64,000 nucleotides of DNA from JBJXGE01 sp046154185 (GTDB taxonomy: Bacteria; Planctomycetota; UBA8108; UBA1146; JAJFFE01). The translations under genes were made by a program, and so were the position numbers. Of the stretch, positions 9,070-17,955 are shown in pieces (position 1 is the first letter of the stretch; each line of letters opens with the position of its first letter). The stretch lies in contig JBJXGE010000063.1 of assembly GCA_046154185.1 (NCBI GenBank), forward strand, positions 22,473 to 86,472, in the 5' to 3' direction. Below the pieces are notes generated by a model. It worked only from the letters and a program-made list of their open reading frames with translations. It was not told where the DNA came from and searched no databases.

Positions 9070-9678
9070 GTGAGCACGAATTCCGAGTTGCCGGAGTTGC
9101 GCTTTCCGGATGAGTCGACGTTGGCGCCGATCCAGCTCTATCCGGGGCCGCTGCTCCTGGGGCGCGCCGAGGAATGCGATCGGCGCATTCCCCATCCGAA
9201 AGTCTCGAAGCGGCAGGCCGAAATCTTGCGTAATAGCGACGGCTGGTTCATTCGCGATCTCGGCAGCTCGAACGGGACGCGCGTCGATGGCGAAACGTGC
9301 GAAGAGTCGCGGCCGCTCTATCACGGCGCAAAGCTGCGGCTCGGCGGATTGAATGCGGTGTTCCACGCGCCGGGCGTCGAGCGACCGCGGCCGGCGGCGC
9401 CGATCGTCAGCACCGTGACGGTAGCGACGAGTGACCAAGCCGCGCCGCTGCGCACGCCCGAACCGCGAAAGCAAACGGCGATCACACCTGCGACGCGCGC
9501 TGCCTGGCAAACACGCGCGGTCGTGCGCGAATGGAGTCGCGTCTTGTGGGCGCTGGTGTTCTTGGCGCTTTGTTTGTTCGTGTACTTGCTCGCGATCAGC
9601 GAGCTGCGGAAGTCGCGAGCCGGCCGCGTGAGCGGCGCGGTTTACGATGCCACGGACGCGCCGCACAGTCAGTTTTGA
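9070..9678 (+). CDS. FHA-domain protein with C-terminal membrane anchor
   Basis: A 202-residue protein read from a GTG two bases after the stop of the metalloprotease-like gene; a longer in-frame extension into that gene is possible but unlikely. Residues about 15-95 form an FHA domain (LLLGRAEECDRRIPHPKVSK, DLGSSNGTRVDG), which recognises phosphothreonine peptides. A Pro/Ala/Thr-rich linker leads to one membrane helix (VLWALVFLALCLFVYLLAI) near residues 157-175 and a short tail. The FHA domain therefore probably faces the cytoplasm. It is a plausible partner for the FHA-kinase at 1225-3882, but only proximity supports this. Confidence 0.85.
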   Translation: MSTNSELPELRFPDESTLAPIQLYPGPLLLGRAEECDRRIPHPKVSKRQAEILRNSDGWFIRDLGSSNGTRVDGETCEESRPLYHGAKLRLGGLNAVFHAPGVERPRPAAPIVSTVTVATSDQAAPLRTPEPRKQTAITPATRAAWQTRAVVREWSRVLWALVFLALCLFVYLLAISELRKSRAGRVSGAVYDATDAPHSQF

Positions 9679-9721
9679 TCACCTCTTCAGCTAACAGCGT
9701 TAACGGAAAAGTGAGTCGCGT

Positions 9722-10642
9722 GTGACGGGTCCGAAAGAAGAGCCACAACCAGCGGTCGTCGAGGACGATGATGAGATTCTCGATGAGACGACCGCGACCG
9801 ATGTGAGCGCGGATGGCCTAGCGCCGGAGGAAGATTCGGAAGCCGACGAGCCGCGGACATCGCCGATGGCTTCGCCGCGGCGCGGGCGGCGCATCGAAAT
9901 CGAGACGCTTCACGCGGACGCCGATCTCTGCGCGATCAACAAACCGGTTGGCCTCGCAACCGTGTCCGATCGTTGGAATGCGAACGCGCCGACCGTGATC
10001 GGCGAGCTTTGGCGATTGTGGCAGCGCACGGATCCGGCGAGTCCACGGCCGCATCTCATTCATCGACTCGATCGCGATACGAGCGGCGTGCTGCTCTTTG
10101 CGCGGCATCGCGATGCGCAGGCGCATGTGCGCGAGCAGTTCCGCGCCCGCACGGTAACGAAAACTTATCTCGCGTTGGTGGTCGGTCAGCCGGAGCGGGA
10201 GGGACGTATCGAACTCGAGATTGCGCCGAGCGAGCAGCGCCCGGGCGCCATGAAGGTCGTCAAGCGCGGCGGCAAAGCGTGTCGCACGGACTATGAGGTC
10301 TTGGATCGCTTCGGCGATCTCAGCCTTCTCCTCGTGAAGCCGCACACCGGCCGTACGCATCAAATCCGCATCTCGCTCGCCACGATCGAATGCCCGTGCG
10401 CGTGCGACCCGATCTACGGCGATGGCGAGCCGATTTTTCTTTCGCACTACAAGCGCGACTACCACCTGAGTAAAGGCGACGTCGAACGGCCGCTCATCGC
10501 GCGCACGGCGCTCCACGCCGAGGACTTGACGATCGCGCACCCAAGCGGCAGCGGCCCCCTCACGTTGCACGCCGAACTACCAAAGGATTTTCGCGCGACC
10601 CTGCGACAACTCGAACGCTGGACGCGCGGCGGTCGCGGTTGA
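9722..10642 (+). CDS. RluA-family RNA pseudouridine synthase
   Basis: Converts specific uridines in rRNA or tRNA to pseudouridine. The family signature HRLDRDTSGVLLFA is at residues 114-127, with catalytic Asp117 in HRLD. CAINKPVGLATV near residue 70 and KPHTGRTHQIRISLA are further conserved elements of the RluA fold. An acidic, disordered-looking N-terminal extension of about 55 residues (EDDDEILDE) precedes the core; no S4 domain is visible. The start is a GTG at 9722. It lies 43 bp after the FHA gene in the same direction. Which RNA position it modifies cannot be told from the sequence. Confidence 0.93.
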   Translation: MTGPKEEPQPAVVEDDDEILDETTATDVSADGLAPEEDSEADEPRTSPMASPRRGRRIEIETLHADADLCAINKPVGLATVSDRWNANAPTVIGELWRLWQRTDPASPRPHLIHRLDRDTSGVLLFARHRDAQAHVREQFRARTVTKTYLALVVGQPEREGRIELEIAPSEQRPGAMKVVKRGGKACRTDYEVLDRFGDLSLLLVKPHTGRTHQIRISLATIECPCACDPIYGDGEPIFLSHYKRDYHLSKGDVERPLIARTALHAEDLTIAHPSGSGPLTLHAELPKDFRATLRQLERWTRGGRG

Positions 10643-11082
10643 GGAGCGCGGACGAGACCGCAGACGACTGAGTCCAAAGATAAGACACCTTTGCGATCGA
10701 GAGTCATGCGAGCGTTCTTTCCGGGCCGACACGTCGAACGTTTTCTGGTCTAGTAGCCTGCACCGTCGGTTTTTCGAGCGACGACACCGCGCCCCCCGCC
10801 GTTTTGCGGTCAGACTAACCACTTCAGGGTTTATTCCGAGTCAGCGCCACCACCGGTGGCACGCGCGTCCGCGCGGGATCGAAAGATTTTCGTGTTTCGC
10901 AAAGGCTGTTTCCCAGCGCAATTGCTCGCGCTTTCGGGCGTCACCAGCGCACGCACAAGGATGTGTTCTTCTATCGCGCTCACCGATATGGCGAGCGAGT
11001 TGCTTTACGCCTCGCGAACTATGTAGTCCGGGCCGGTTGGACTCGCTGCCGGCGTGGGTGATTTCAGGGAAGGTGGTGACGG
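10643..11082. other. Intergenic region without recognised feature
   Basis: About 440 bases between the pseudouridine synthase and the next exported-protein gene. No convincing reading frame with a ribosome site was found on either strand, and no clear terminator with a T-run. The last 20 bases hold the ribosome site (AAGGTGGT) for the gene at 11083. Confidence 0.6.
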
Positions 11083-11871
11083 ATGGTTCGAGTGCTAGCC
11101 GCGGGGCTTCGTCAGTGCGGCGTTCTGGCGTTTGCGTTTTGCTTCGCGACATCTCTCATCGCGGCGCAAGTGTCGCGCGAGGATGGACAGCCGCTCAGCG
11201 ATGCGGAGCGCGCCATCGCCGAGCGTTTTCACGCGACCGAAGTCGTCTTCAAAGCCGACGGTCGCGTCTCATTGCTCTACGACTTTGAGTCCATGGATCC
11301 CGAGCTGCTCGCTGATTGGTCGCCGAGTCTCGACAAGATGAACAAGACGGCGCGCTGGTCGCGCGACGGGGAAGGGAGCTGGCGCACGGTCAATCACGGG
11401 CTCGTGATCGCTGACAAGGGTTTGCTCGTCCACGCCGCGCGCTGGATCGACGTCACGTGTGAGGTGGATTGTTTATCCGTGTCGGGTTCGCGCGATGGAG
11501 ACTTGCTCGCGGCGGTGTATTGCTACGACAAGGGCAAACAGATCTACGGCAGCAACTTCGGCACACAGCTCGTACGGCTGACGGGTCGAGGCGCTCCCGT
11601 GAACGCCATTCCAAAAGTGTGTCCCAGTCGTTGCGTGGGCGACAAGCGTTTTAGCTTTGGCTACCGCTACGCGGCGGGTGCGCTCGTGACGCAGCACTCG
11701 AAACGCGACGTACTCTCGAGCGACGGGCACGATGGCTTCCTGAAGAAGTCACAACCCGGTCAAGCCGGAATCTGCTGGTCCGGACGCATGCAGTGCTTCG
11801 TCTTTCAAGTGCGCCTGGAGGGCAAACTGGACGAGGATTGGCTGAAGGACGCGAGCGTAGCGAAACGCTGA
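11083..11871 (+). CDS. Exported protein of unknown function
   Basis: A 262-residue protein with an N-terminal signal peptide (VLAFAFCFATSLIAAQ) and no further membrane helix, so it is probably periplasmic or secreted. AAGGTGGT upstream of the ATG supports this start. The middle shows alternating strand-like segments (LLYDFESMD, WRTVNHGLVIADKGLLVHAA, DLLAAVYCYDKGKQIYGSNF) reminiscent of a beta-sandwich of the concanavalin/LamG kind, but no signature is strong enough to name a family. There are several cysteines (CEVDC, KVCPSRC) that could form disulfides. The following gene starts 79 bases later in the same direction. Confidence 0.75.
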   Translation: MVRVLAAGLRQCGVLAFAFCFATSLIAAQVSREDGQPLSDAERAIAERFHATEVVFKADGRVSLLYDFESMDPELLADWSPSLDKMNKTARWSRDGEGSWRTVNHGLVIADKGLLVHAARWIDVTCEVDCLSVSGSRDGDLLAAVYCYDKGKQIYGSNFGTQLVRLTGRGAPVNAIPKVCPSRCVGDKRFSFGYRYAAGALVTQHSKRDVLSSDGHDGFLKKSQPGQAGICWSGRMQCFVFQVRLEGKLDEDWLKDASVAKR

Positions 11872-11950
11872 TCGGCACTCCGACGGTTGCGCTCCGATCG
11901 CGCCGACGGGCGGGCTCGAAATTGCCGGCGCAGCGCGTTATGGTCTCGGC

Positions 11951-13594
11951 ATGTCCTCGTTTCGTCGGCGACTCATCGTCATGCAACGTCGGTTTGTTCG
12001 CGAAGCGCGGACGCAGATTGCCGAGACGCTTGGCAAGCCATCGGCGGCGCTTCGTAAATACAGCTCGGAGTACAGCCGTGCGTTTCGCGCTCGCGCCACG
12101 CCGGTGCGTGAATCGGCGATTCTGCGCACGCTCGCGCGCGCGGACATCGCCTACTTCGGCGACTATCACACGCTGCGCGAGGCGCAACGGGCGCCGCTGC
12201 GGCTACTCGAGCAGTTAGTTGCGCACGGCCGTCCGCTCTGCCTTGCGACTGAAGTTGTCCGACTGACGCACCAAAATGAACTCGACGCGTATCTGCATGG
12301 CGCGATCGACGAAGCCGAGTTCCTGGCGCGTATCGACTACGACAACACGTGGGGCTTTCCCTGGCGCAATTACCGGTTGCAATTCGAATTCGCGCGCACT
12401 CACGGCATCCCTATGCTGGCAATCAACAGTGACCCCGCCGTTTTGAAAGACGATCTGACGCTGCGCGATCGGATGGCGGCGATGGTGATCGTCGAACGGT
12501 TGCAGCGCGAGCCCGCCGGTTTCATGGCGGTTTTCTTCGGCGACTTGCACATTGCGCCCGCGCACTTACCGGCCCATGTCGAGCGGTTACTCGCGGGGCG
12601 TGCCCGCATGAAGCGCCGGCGCGTCATCATCTACCAAAACGACGATGACGTTTATTGGCGTCTCGCTCGGGTTGGCAAGGAGCAAGCCACTTTCGCAGTG
12701 CGCATCGACAAGGAAAGTTTCTGCCTCGTCAGCAGCACGCCACTTTCCAAGTACCAGTCGTATCTCAACTGGGAGCTCAATCAGGAGGAGATCGAAGAAT
12801 CGCGCGAGCTCGGTACGACGGCCGGAGCACCCAGCGACTTCATGACCGAGCAAGTGCACGCGCACGTCCGAAGGATCGCGGCATTCCTTGGCATCGAACG
12901 CCCGGGTCTCGATGATTTCACCGTCTACACGAGTCGCGATCTGGGCTTTCTCGACGAGATCGGCCGCCGACGCGGCATGAGTCGAACTCGGTTGCGCGCC
13001 ATCGCCGCGCAGCTCGAGCAAGCCGAGTGTTGTTATCTGGTGGAAGAGCGCATCGTCTACCTCGGCAATCTCAGCGTCGAACACGCGGCCGAAGAGGCGG
13101 CGCACTTTCTCAACACGGAGCTGGCGGGACACGTCGCGCGACCACCGACGCCGCGGTTTGAGTTCTATTATCGCGCCATGAAAGAGGCGATCGGTTTCGT
13201 CGGTGCGAAGATCATCCAACCGAAACGGGAATGTCCGAGTCGCTCGGATTTTAGCGCGCTACTCAAGGAGAGCCGCGGCGCCGCGCTCACTGCGCAACTC
13301 CGCACGCTGCGCCAAGTCGCGCGCGACGCGCTGCAGCATCTCGCGGCGGAGGATCGTTGGATCGCAAAAGGGGGCGGCGCGTTGCCGCGGCTTGACGCGC
13401 TCCTCCATCGATCCCCCGCCGTCTTGAACGGCGCCACGCACTCGCTCGGCTACTTGCTCGGTGAACGCATTTACTCAGCGATGGCCGCCGAACGCTTGCC
13501 CCCGGTCGCGATCCGAACGCTGTTCGAAGAACGCTTTGAGTCTCCCGACCGCCCGCGCGCGCTCTATTTCGAGTGGCGGGCGCGGACCGAGTAG
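11951..13594 (+). CDS. ChaN-like (haem-binding-uptake/Tiki-type) domain protein
   Basis: A 547-residue protein whose first 250 residues match the ChaN family (PF04187 type): the core opens with IAYFGDYHTLREAQRAPLR, and a second conserved histidine motif is in VFFGDLHIAPAHLP. ChaN proteins bind haem or act as metal-dependent proteases of the Tiki fold; in Planctomycetes, cytoplasmic versions with long C-terminal extensions occur. No signal peptide is seen: the N-terminus is basic and helical (RRRLIVMQRRFVREAR). The remaining 290 residues are helical and unassigned. An alternative start is the Met at residue 11. It is convergent with the receiver-domain gene at 13652. Confidence 0.8.
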   Translation: MSSFRRRLIVMQRRFVREARTQIAETLGKPSAALRKYSSEYSRAFRARATPVRESAILRTLARADIAYFGDYHTLREAQRAPLRLLEQLVAHGRPLCLATEVVRLTHQNELDAYLHGAIDEAEFLARIDYDNTWGFPWRNYRLQFEFARTHGIPMLAINSDPAVLKDDLTLRDRMAAMVIVERLQREPAGFMAVFFGDLHIAPAHLPAHVERLLAGRARMKRRRVIIYQNDDDVYWRLARVGKEQATFAVRIDKESFCLVSSTPLSKYQSYLNWELNQEEIEESRELGTTAGAPSDFMTEQVHAHVRRIAAFLGIERPGLDDFTVYTSRDLGFLDEIGRRRGMSRTRLRAIAAQLEQAECCYLVEERIVYLGNLSVEHAAEEAAHFLNTELAGHVARPPTPRFEFYYRAMKEAIGFVGAKIIQPKRECPSRSDFSALLKESRGAALTAQLRTLRQVARDALQHLAAEDRWIAKGGGALPRLDALLHRSPAVLNGATHSLGYLLGERIYSAMAAERLPPVAIRTLFEERFESPDRPRALYFEWRARTE

Positions 13595-13651
13595 GAATGT
13601 GTGGCTGGCATTCAACTGTCTCAGTTACCAGAGGTGGGGATCGGCGCAAAT

Positions 13652-14605
13652 TTAGCTAGCGCCGTCGGCAATACCGAGGTCTGTACGAACTTGGTTCCGA
13701 ACCGGGAGAATGACATACTTGGGAACTCCCGAGTTATCAGAGTCAGCCACGCGGATTGCGCGTTGAGCCGCCAGTAAAACGGCCTTCACGGATTCCAACA
13801 TCTGATGCGGAGAGAACGGCTTGAGCAAGGTGGCTGCAACTTGCAGCCACGAGTGTCGCTCCAGGCCCTCGGTAGGGAGCGCTCCAGTGGCCAGGATCAC
13901 AGGCAAAGTCTTGTGCGCACAACGCACACGCGTGATCAGCTCCAAGCCCGTCAACCTCGGCATGTCGTGGTCGGTCACCATGAGGTCGAACTCGCCCGCA
14001 TTCAGTGCCTCCCAACCTGCGACCCCATCCTGCGCAGCCTCGACGTGATAACCGGCGCCGATCAGTGCACGCTCGGTGAGTTGCAGGATGTCGACATCGT
14101 CTTCAACAACGAGTATTCGCGCTTTCGACGCGGCTGCGGAGAGACTCGCCGCCGCGGTCGCAACGACTCTCATGTCAGCCGAATCGATCACTCCATCGCG
14201 AATAGGCGCTCGCGAACTTTGTGCTTCGTTATGGCTCCTCGTGCAAGCAGGCGCGCTCCAATCCCAAGCCACTGCCCACGGCGTCGACCAAACACCAAAG
14301 TCCGCCGGGTCAAAGATCTTGCTCAACACCTTCAGACCTAGAATTCGCTGCGGCCCAAGGACAAGCGGATGCACTGCCATGCTGGATGTGTAATCCCACA
14401 GCCAATATTGATTGGGACCGCTCACCAACTGAGCCACCGGACCAAAATGTAGCGGCGCACACACACGCTCAATGACACCGTTTTCTGACGCAGAATAAAA
14501 ACGCAACCAAACTTTCTTTTGATCCTGGATTGCCCCGAGGAACTGCGTGTGATTCTGGATGAACACATTCGTTCGAGCGCCACGGAGACTAGCGACCGCA
14601 CGCAC
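13652..14605 (-). CDS. WYL-like domain plus receiver-domain response regulator
   Basis: A 317-residue protein. The N-terminal half contains a WYL-like ligand/effector module (QDQKKVWLRFYSASENG, then NQYWLWDY, VLGPQRILGLKVL, KIFDPADF). The C-terminal half is a CheY-type receiver: ARILVVEDDVDILQL, phosphoacceptor Asp in DLMVTDHDMPRLTG, conserved LATGA and TLLKPF. Having the receiver at the C-terminus and no recognisable DNA-binding helix-turn-helix is atypical. The start is a poorly supported non-ATG codon; a later in-frame GTG is possible. It follows the DUF3185 gene by three bases and is probably the last gene of the operon starting at 15027. Confidence 0.75.
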   Translation of the reverse strand: MRAVASLRGARTNVFIQNHTQFLGAIQDQKKVWLRFYSASENGVIERVCAPLHFGPVAQLVSGPNQYWLWDYTSSMAVHPLVLGPQRILGLKVLSKIFDPADFGVWSTPWAVAWDWSAPACTRSHNEAQSSRAPIRDGVIDSADMRVVATAAASLSAAASKARILVVEDDVDILQLTERALIGAGYHVEAAQDGVAGWEALNAGEFDLMVTDHDMPRLTGLELITRVRCAHKTLPVILATGALPTEGLERHSWLQVAATLLKPFSPHQMLESVKAVLLAAQRAIRVADSDNSGVPKYVILPVRNQVRTDLGIADGAS

Positions 14606-14608
14606 GGC

Positions 14609-14815
14609 TCACGCCGACTTCCAGTTGCGAACCGACGAACCGAGCCCGACGACGATGGCGACGAGGCCGCCAATGAGCAGCCAGACAGACTTGTCCGTCG
14701 GCGATCCCGTAAAGAATCTCGAGACGTCCGAACTCAACGAGTTCGTCGCGGTGACCCCCATGCTGACGAGCACAATGCCACCCACCACCAAAGCAATCGA
14801 GACGAGCTTAACCAT
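14609..14815 (-). CDS. DUF3185-family small membrane protein
   Basis: A 68-residue protein with two membrane helices, near residues 4-24 (LVSIALVVGGIVLVSMGVTA) and 45-62. The loop carries the family hallmark DVSRFFTGSPTDKSVWLLIGG, so the DUF3185 assignment is strong. The function of the family is unknown; members are often found among envelope-stress genes. It lies 62 bases after the lmo0937-type gene and directly before the WYL/receiver gene. A related but diverged protein is encoded at 20438-20752. Confidence 0.9.
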   Translation of the reverse strand: MVKLVSIALVVGGIVLVSMGVTATNSLSSDVSRFFTGSPTDKSVWLLIGGLVAIVVGLGSSVRNWKSA

Positions 14816-14877
14816 GACCGTCTTTCAGTTGCGCAGGAACTGTCTTCATCCTTCACCACTCGCGTTCTGTGCGTTCG

Positions 14878-15027
14878 CTATGTTATGCGGCGTCCGCTAA
14901 TCACACGAACAAGCACGACAACGACCGCCACGACGAGCAGGACGTGAATGAAGCCGCCAATCGTGTAACTACTCACAAGGCCAAGCAGCCACAACGCGAG
15001 TAGGATCACAGCAAGGGTCCAAAGCAT
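14878..15027 (-). CDS. lmo0937-family (DUF5670-like) small membrane protein
   Basis: A 49-residue protein found by translating the strand directly. It begins MLWTLAVILLALWLLGLVSS, continues YTIGGFIHVLLVVAVVVVLV and ends RVISGRRIT. This is a near-textbook lmo0937-family protein: two closely spaced helices and a basic tail. AAAGGAAG lies just upstream of the ATG. The 17-bp site at 15097-15113 is 70 bases upstream, and a TAGCCT -10-like hexamer follows that site. It is probably the first gene of a three-gene operon with DUF3185 and the WYL/receiver gene. Function unknown; stress-related membrane role inferred from family context. Confidence 0.9.
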   Translation of the reverse strand: MLWTLAVILLALWLLGLVSSYTIGGFIHVLLVVAVVVVLVRVISGRRIT

Positions 15028-15096
15028 TTTGCTTCCTTTCAGGAAGTGTTCGAGCCACCAACGCTTGCAGGCTAGGCGGCGTCTCAGCCTTGCGCC

Positions 15097-15113
15097 ATGG
15101 GGTCAAACCCTAC
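15097..15113 (-). promoter_or_regulatory. Shared 17-bp regulatory site, copy 1
   Basis: Read on the minus strand: GTAGGGTTTGACCCCAT. It lies 70 bases before the lmo0937-type start codon, with a TAGCCT hexamer starting 23 bases downstream. It is one of six copies with consensus GTnGGGTTnnnCCCCAT. Confidence 0.7.
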
Positions 15114-15200
15114 CCGCGCTGTCGAAGGCGGATTCATTGTCGGCAACGCCGCCGCCTCGGTGTGCGCTAACTGAGCGGGATCATCGTCGGGTCGAGTGGT

Positions 15201-15217
15201 GTAGGGTTTCACCCCAT
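15201..15217 (+). promoter_or_regulatory. Shared 17-bp regulatory site, copy 2
   Basis: GTAGGGTTTCACCCCAT, facing right, 68 bases before the start of the small gene at 15285 that leads into the DUF3943 gene. TAGATT begins 18 bases downstream. It is arranged divergently with copy 1, 87 bases away. Confidence 0.7.
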
Positions 15218-15284
15218 TCATTGGATAGCTCACCTAGATTAAAACCTGGAGTGCCTTTGCTGCATGCGAACTAGAAGGACTCTC

Positions 15285-15518
15285 ATGGAAGACCCTGCTC
15301 AGCCGCTGTCGATGGCGGCGTCGGCGCTTAACCGAAGAAACGACGTCTTGCTCTCGCTAAACGACGCAATCGACGCAAGCCTGGCGGCTCCGTCCACAAG
15401 CGCTCTACTTGCGCACTCATCTTGCGATGTAACGCAAGAATCACCGCACTTTGTCGTCACTGGCGCCGCCGGCGACGTTTGGATAGCGACAAATATCGGG
15501 TTCGTTCGCGTCGCCTGA
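15285..15518 (+). CDS. Small protein of unknown function upstream of DUF3943 gene
   Basis: A 77-residue reading frame starting MEDPAQPLSMAASALNRRND, with AGAAGGA five to six bases before the ATG and ending ten bases before the DUF3943 gene. No membrane segment or known domain is visible. Support comes from the ribosome site, the upstream 17-bp site, and tight spacing to the next gene. Codon usage is less biased than in neighbours, so it may instead be a leader region. Confidence 0.45.
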   Translation: MEDPAQPLSMAASALNRRNDVLLSLNDAIDASLAAPSTSALLAHSSCDVTQESPHFVVTGAAGDVWIATNIGFVRVA

Positions 15519-15528
15519 GGGCAAATGG

Positions 15529-17172
15529 ATGTCTAAAGCGGATGCCGCGAGGCGCCACAACAGCAGACATCCTCCACGAGTGAACACGGCGAAGGCCAAG
15601 ATGATCGCGCCGCGCACTCTCAACTGGATTCTCCTGGCACTGGTACTACTCTCTGGTTGCTCAGCAACCACTACCAGTCCGGTGCTGCCGCGCGTGACCG
15701 TGCTCGACGTTGCACCATCAACACTCAGCCCCGAGCAATCAAGCACCAGACCTCCCACACTGGTCGTGGGCAGCGAATCCGCCTCCGGCGGCAGTCTGCC
15801 CGATCCGACGTCCAGCCCCGAGATCGTGTTGGACCCCGTCCCAGTCCCCGCGCATGAGTTGCCTTGGGAAACCGGTGCCGGAAAGAGCTACGTGATCCCT
15901 GCAATTGAAATCATCATTTTCGAGTTCCTGCTGAATCAATTCGATCGCCGGGTCATCGACGACCCCGCGTACAACAGCAACTCGAAGACGTTTGCGCGCA
16001 ACCTGCATCGCAAGTGGATCATCGACGACGATCCCTTCGACACGAATCAGATCTTGCATCCGTATGCCGGCACGATTTACCACGGTTCGGCACGATCAGC
16101 CGGACTCAACTTCTGGGAATCTACTGGCTACACATTTCTCGGCAGTGCGCTCTGGGAAACCGCCGGCGAGACGGGACGGCCGTCTTTCAACGATCAAATC
16201 GCTACCGGGGTCGGCGGAAGCTTCATGGGCGAGGCTCTCTTCCGCATGGCGAGTTGGACTCTCGAGGGCGAAAAGAACCCCAGCAATTGGCGAGAAAACA
16301 CGGCGGGACTGCTTTCGCCGCCCTTGTTGGTTAATCGCAGAGTCTTCGGCGATCGCTTCGACGCTGTGTTTCAGAGTCGAAACCCGGCGGTCTTCGCGCG
16401 AGCGGGCCTTGGCGGCAGCCTCAATACAAGAGTATCGAACCGCGGCGTTTCTGGTGATGTCAGCCGTAACAAGCTGGTCGGAAACTTCGAAATGGACTAT
16501 GGTCTCCCAGGCAAGTCGGAGTATCAGTACACGCGGCCCTTCGACTACTTTCACATCGAAGGAATCGCCACTTCGAGTCCCGATGCAATTGTCGAGAACA
16601 TCTTCGCGCGCGGCCTACTGGTCGGTCGAGAATATGGATCCAGCAATTATCGGGGCGTGGCTGGCGTCTACGGCAGCTTCAGCTATCTGTCGCCTGAACT
16701 CTTTCAACTTTCAACGACCGCCGTCTCCCTTGGCACAACTGGTCAATGGTGGCTAACGAATTCACTTGCGCTACAGGGCACGTGTCTTGGCGGCGGCGGC
16801 TACGGCGCTGCCGGAACCACGACGGACACGAAAGCCGATCGCGACTATCACTATGGCGTGGTACCCCAGGGGCTGCTTGCGCTCCGACTCATTCTTGGCA
16901 ATTTCGCGATGCTCGATGCGTCCGCGCGCAATTACTACGTCAGTGGCGCGGGATCCAACGACAACGGTCGGAGCGAGAATATTCTGCGCGAGCAACTCGC
17001 GTTGACGTTTCGCATCTATGAGCGCCACGCGCTTGGGCTACAGTACGACCTATCCCTACGTGATGCCCCGGACGCGGCGTTCGCTGATCGCCGCCAGAGC
17101 GTCGAGACGACGAGTCTTGTCTATAGCTATCTGTTTGGTAACACGCACGCGGGGCTCGCTGCAGTTAAGTAA
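15529..17172 (+). CDS. DUF3943 lipoprotein, probable outer-membrane protein
   Basis: A 547-residue protein. A lipobox LLSGC puts the lipidated cysteine at residue 44 from this start. GAGGG seven bases before the ATG supports 15529, but the Met at 15601 (MIAPRTLNWILLALVLLSGC) gives a more conventional lipoprotein signal. The DUF3943 core covers roughly residues 120-260 (AIEIIIFEFLLNQFDRRV, ILHPYAGTIYHGSARSAGLN, FNDQIATGVGGSFMGEALFR). The remainder has alternating aromatic strands typical of a beta barrel (ALGLQYDLSLRDAP near the end). Family function is unknown; location in the outer envelope is inferred. It ends 97 bases before the next 17-bp site. Confidence 0.85.
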   Translation: MSKADAARRHNSRHPPRVNTAKAKMIAPRTLNWILLALVLLSGCSATTTSPVLPRVTVLDVAPSTLSPEQSSTRPPTLVVGSESASGGSLPDPTSSPEIVLDPVPVPAHELPWETGAGKSYVIPAIEIIIFEFLLNQFDRRVIDDPAYNSNSKTFARNLHRKWIIDDDPFDTNQILHPYAGTIYHGSARSAGLNFWESTGYTFLGSALWETAGETGRPSFNDQIATGVGGSFMGEALFRMASWTLEGEKNPSNWRENTAGLLSPPLLVNRRVFGDRFDAVFQSRNPAVFARAGLGGSLNTRVSNRGVSGDVSRNKLVGNFEMDYGLPGKSEYQYTRPFDYFHIEGIATSSPDAIVENIFARGLLVGREYGSSNYRGVAGVYGSFSYLSPELFQLSTTAVSLGTTGQWWLTNSLALQGTCLGGGGYGAAGTTTDTKADRDYHYGVVPQGLLALRLILGNFAMLDASARNYYVSGAGSNDNGRSENILREQLALTFRIYERHALGLQYDLSLRDAPDAAFADRRQSVETTSLVYSYLFGNTHAGLAAVK

Positions 17173-17269
17173 CTTCTCGACACGCACGCCGGGCCAATTT
17201 CAAGGGAATCGACAGATCGACAGTTGCTCGACGGAAGTCGCTGCACATTCATCACAAGCTGCGAACGGG

Positions 17270-17286
17270 GTAGGGTTAGACCCCAT
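17270..17286 (+). promoter_or_regulatory. Shared 17-bp regulatory site, copy 3
   Basis: GTAGGGTTAGACCCCAT, facing right, 76 bases before the glycine-zipper gene. TATCAT starts 23 bases downstream and could be the -10 element. Confidence 0.7.
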
Positions 17287-17361
17287 CACACCTCGCCAGG
17301 TCCTAAACTATCATGCGGCCGTTGATCAGTTTCCTGTCTCATTTCATGAAGGAGTCTTTTG

Positions 17362-17841
17362 ATGACTCAGAACGATAGCTCGAAGTCGACGAACTCCACA
17401 AACGTCGCATCGGCCACGGTGGGGCCCGGCTCGCATCCAGTCGGTACTGGGGTCGGCGCCGCGGGCGGTGCAGTGGCCGGCGCCGCGCTCGGCACGATTG
17501 TCGGTGGACCAGTGGGAACGGTCGTCGGTGGCGCCGTTGGCGCTGCGACCGGCGCGCTAGCCGGTCAGACCGCAGCCAGGATCGTGAATCCGACGGCTGA
17601 AGACACCTACTGGAGCGAGCATTACCGCACGCGTCCCTACTTCGTCGAGACGCAGCCTTACTCGGAATTCCGCCCGGCATTCCAGTACGGTTGGGAGTCG
17701 CGCACGCGGCTTGGTAACCGCACATTCAAAGAGGTTGAGGGCGACCTCGCGCGTGGTTGGGATAAGGCCAAAGGCGAATCACAGCTCGCTTGGGCACAAG
17801 CCAAGAACGCGACGGCCGATGCCTGGGATCACGCCAAGTAG
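17362..17841 (+). CDS. Glycine-zipper membrane protein
   Basis: A 159-residue protein starting MTQNDSSKST, with AAGGAG eight bases before the ATG. Residues about 30-65 are a glycine zipper (GAAGGAVAGAALGTIVGGPVG) that would form one or two tightly packed membrane helices. The soluble part holds an aromatic segment (AEDTYWSEHYRTRPYFVETQ) and ends in a helical region resembling CsbD/YtxH-type stress proteins (DKAKGESQLAWAQAKNATAD). The function is unknown; such proteins are usually general-stress or envelope-stress induced. Copy 3 of the 17-bp site precedes it. Confidence 0.85.
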   Translation: MTQNDSSKSTNSTNVASATVGPGSHPVGTGVGAAGGAVAGAALGTIVGGPVGTVVGGAVGAATGALAGQTAARIVNPTAEDTYWSEHYRTRPYFVETQPYSEFRPAFQYGWESRTRLGNRTFKEVEGDLARGWDKAKGESQLAWAQAKNATADAWDHAK

Positions 17842-17955
17842 ACGAGTGCAAGGTTCACACCCGGCGTGGTCGAGGGCCCCCCAGCCTCTGCCGCTCCGGG
17901 CCTAAGTTTCTGCAGCTTCAAATCCAACAACTCGCAACAGTCGAAAGTCATTTGC

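Noticed and set aside
10841..11152. Leftward 103-codon frame before the exported protein at 11083
   Set aside because: No ribosome site, no domain, and it overlaps the signal-peptide region of a well-supported gene.
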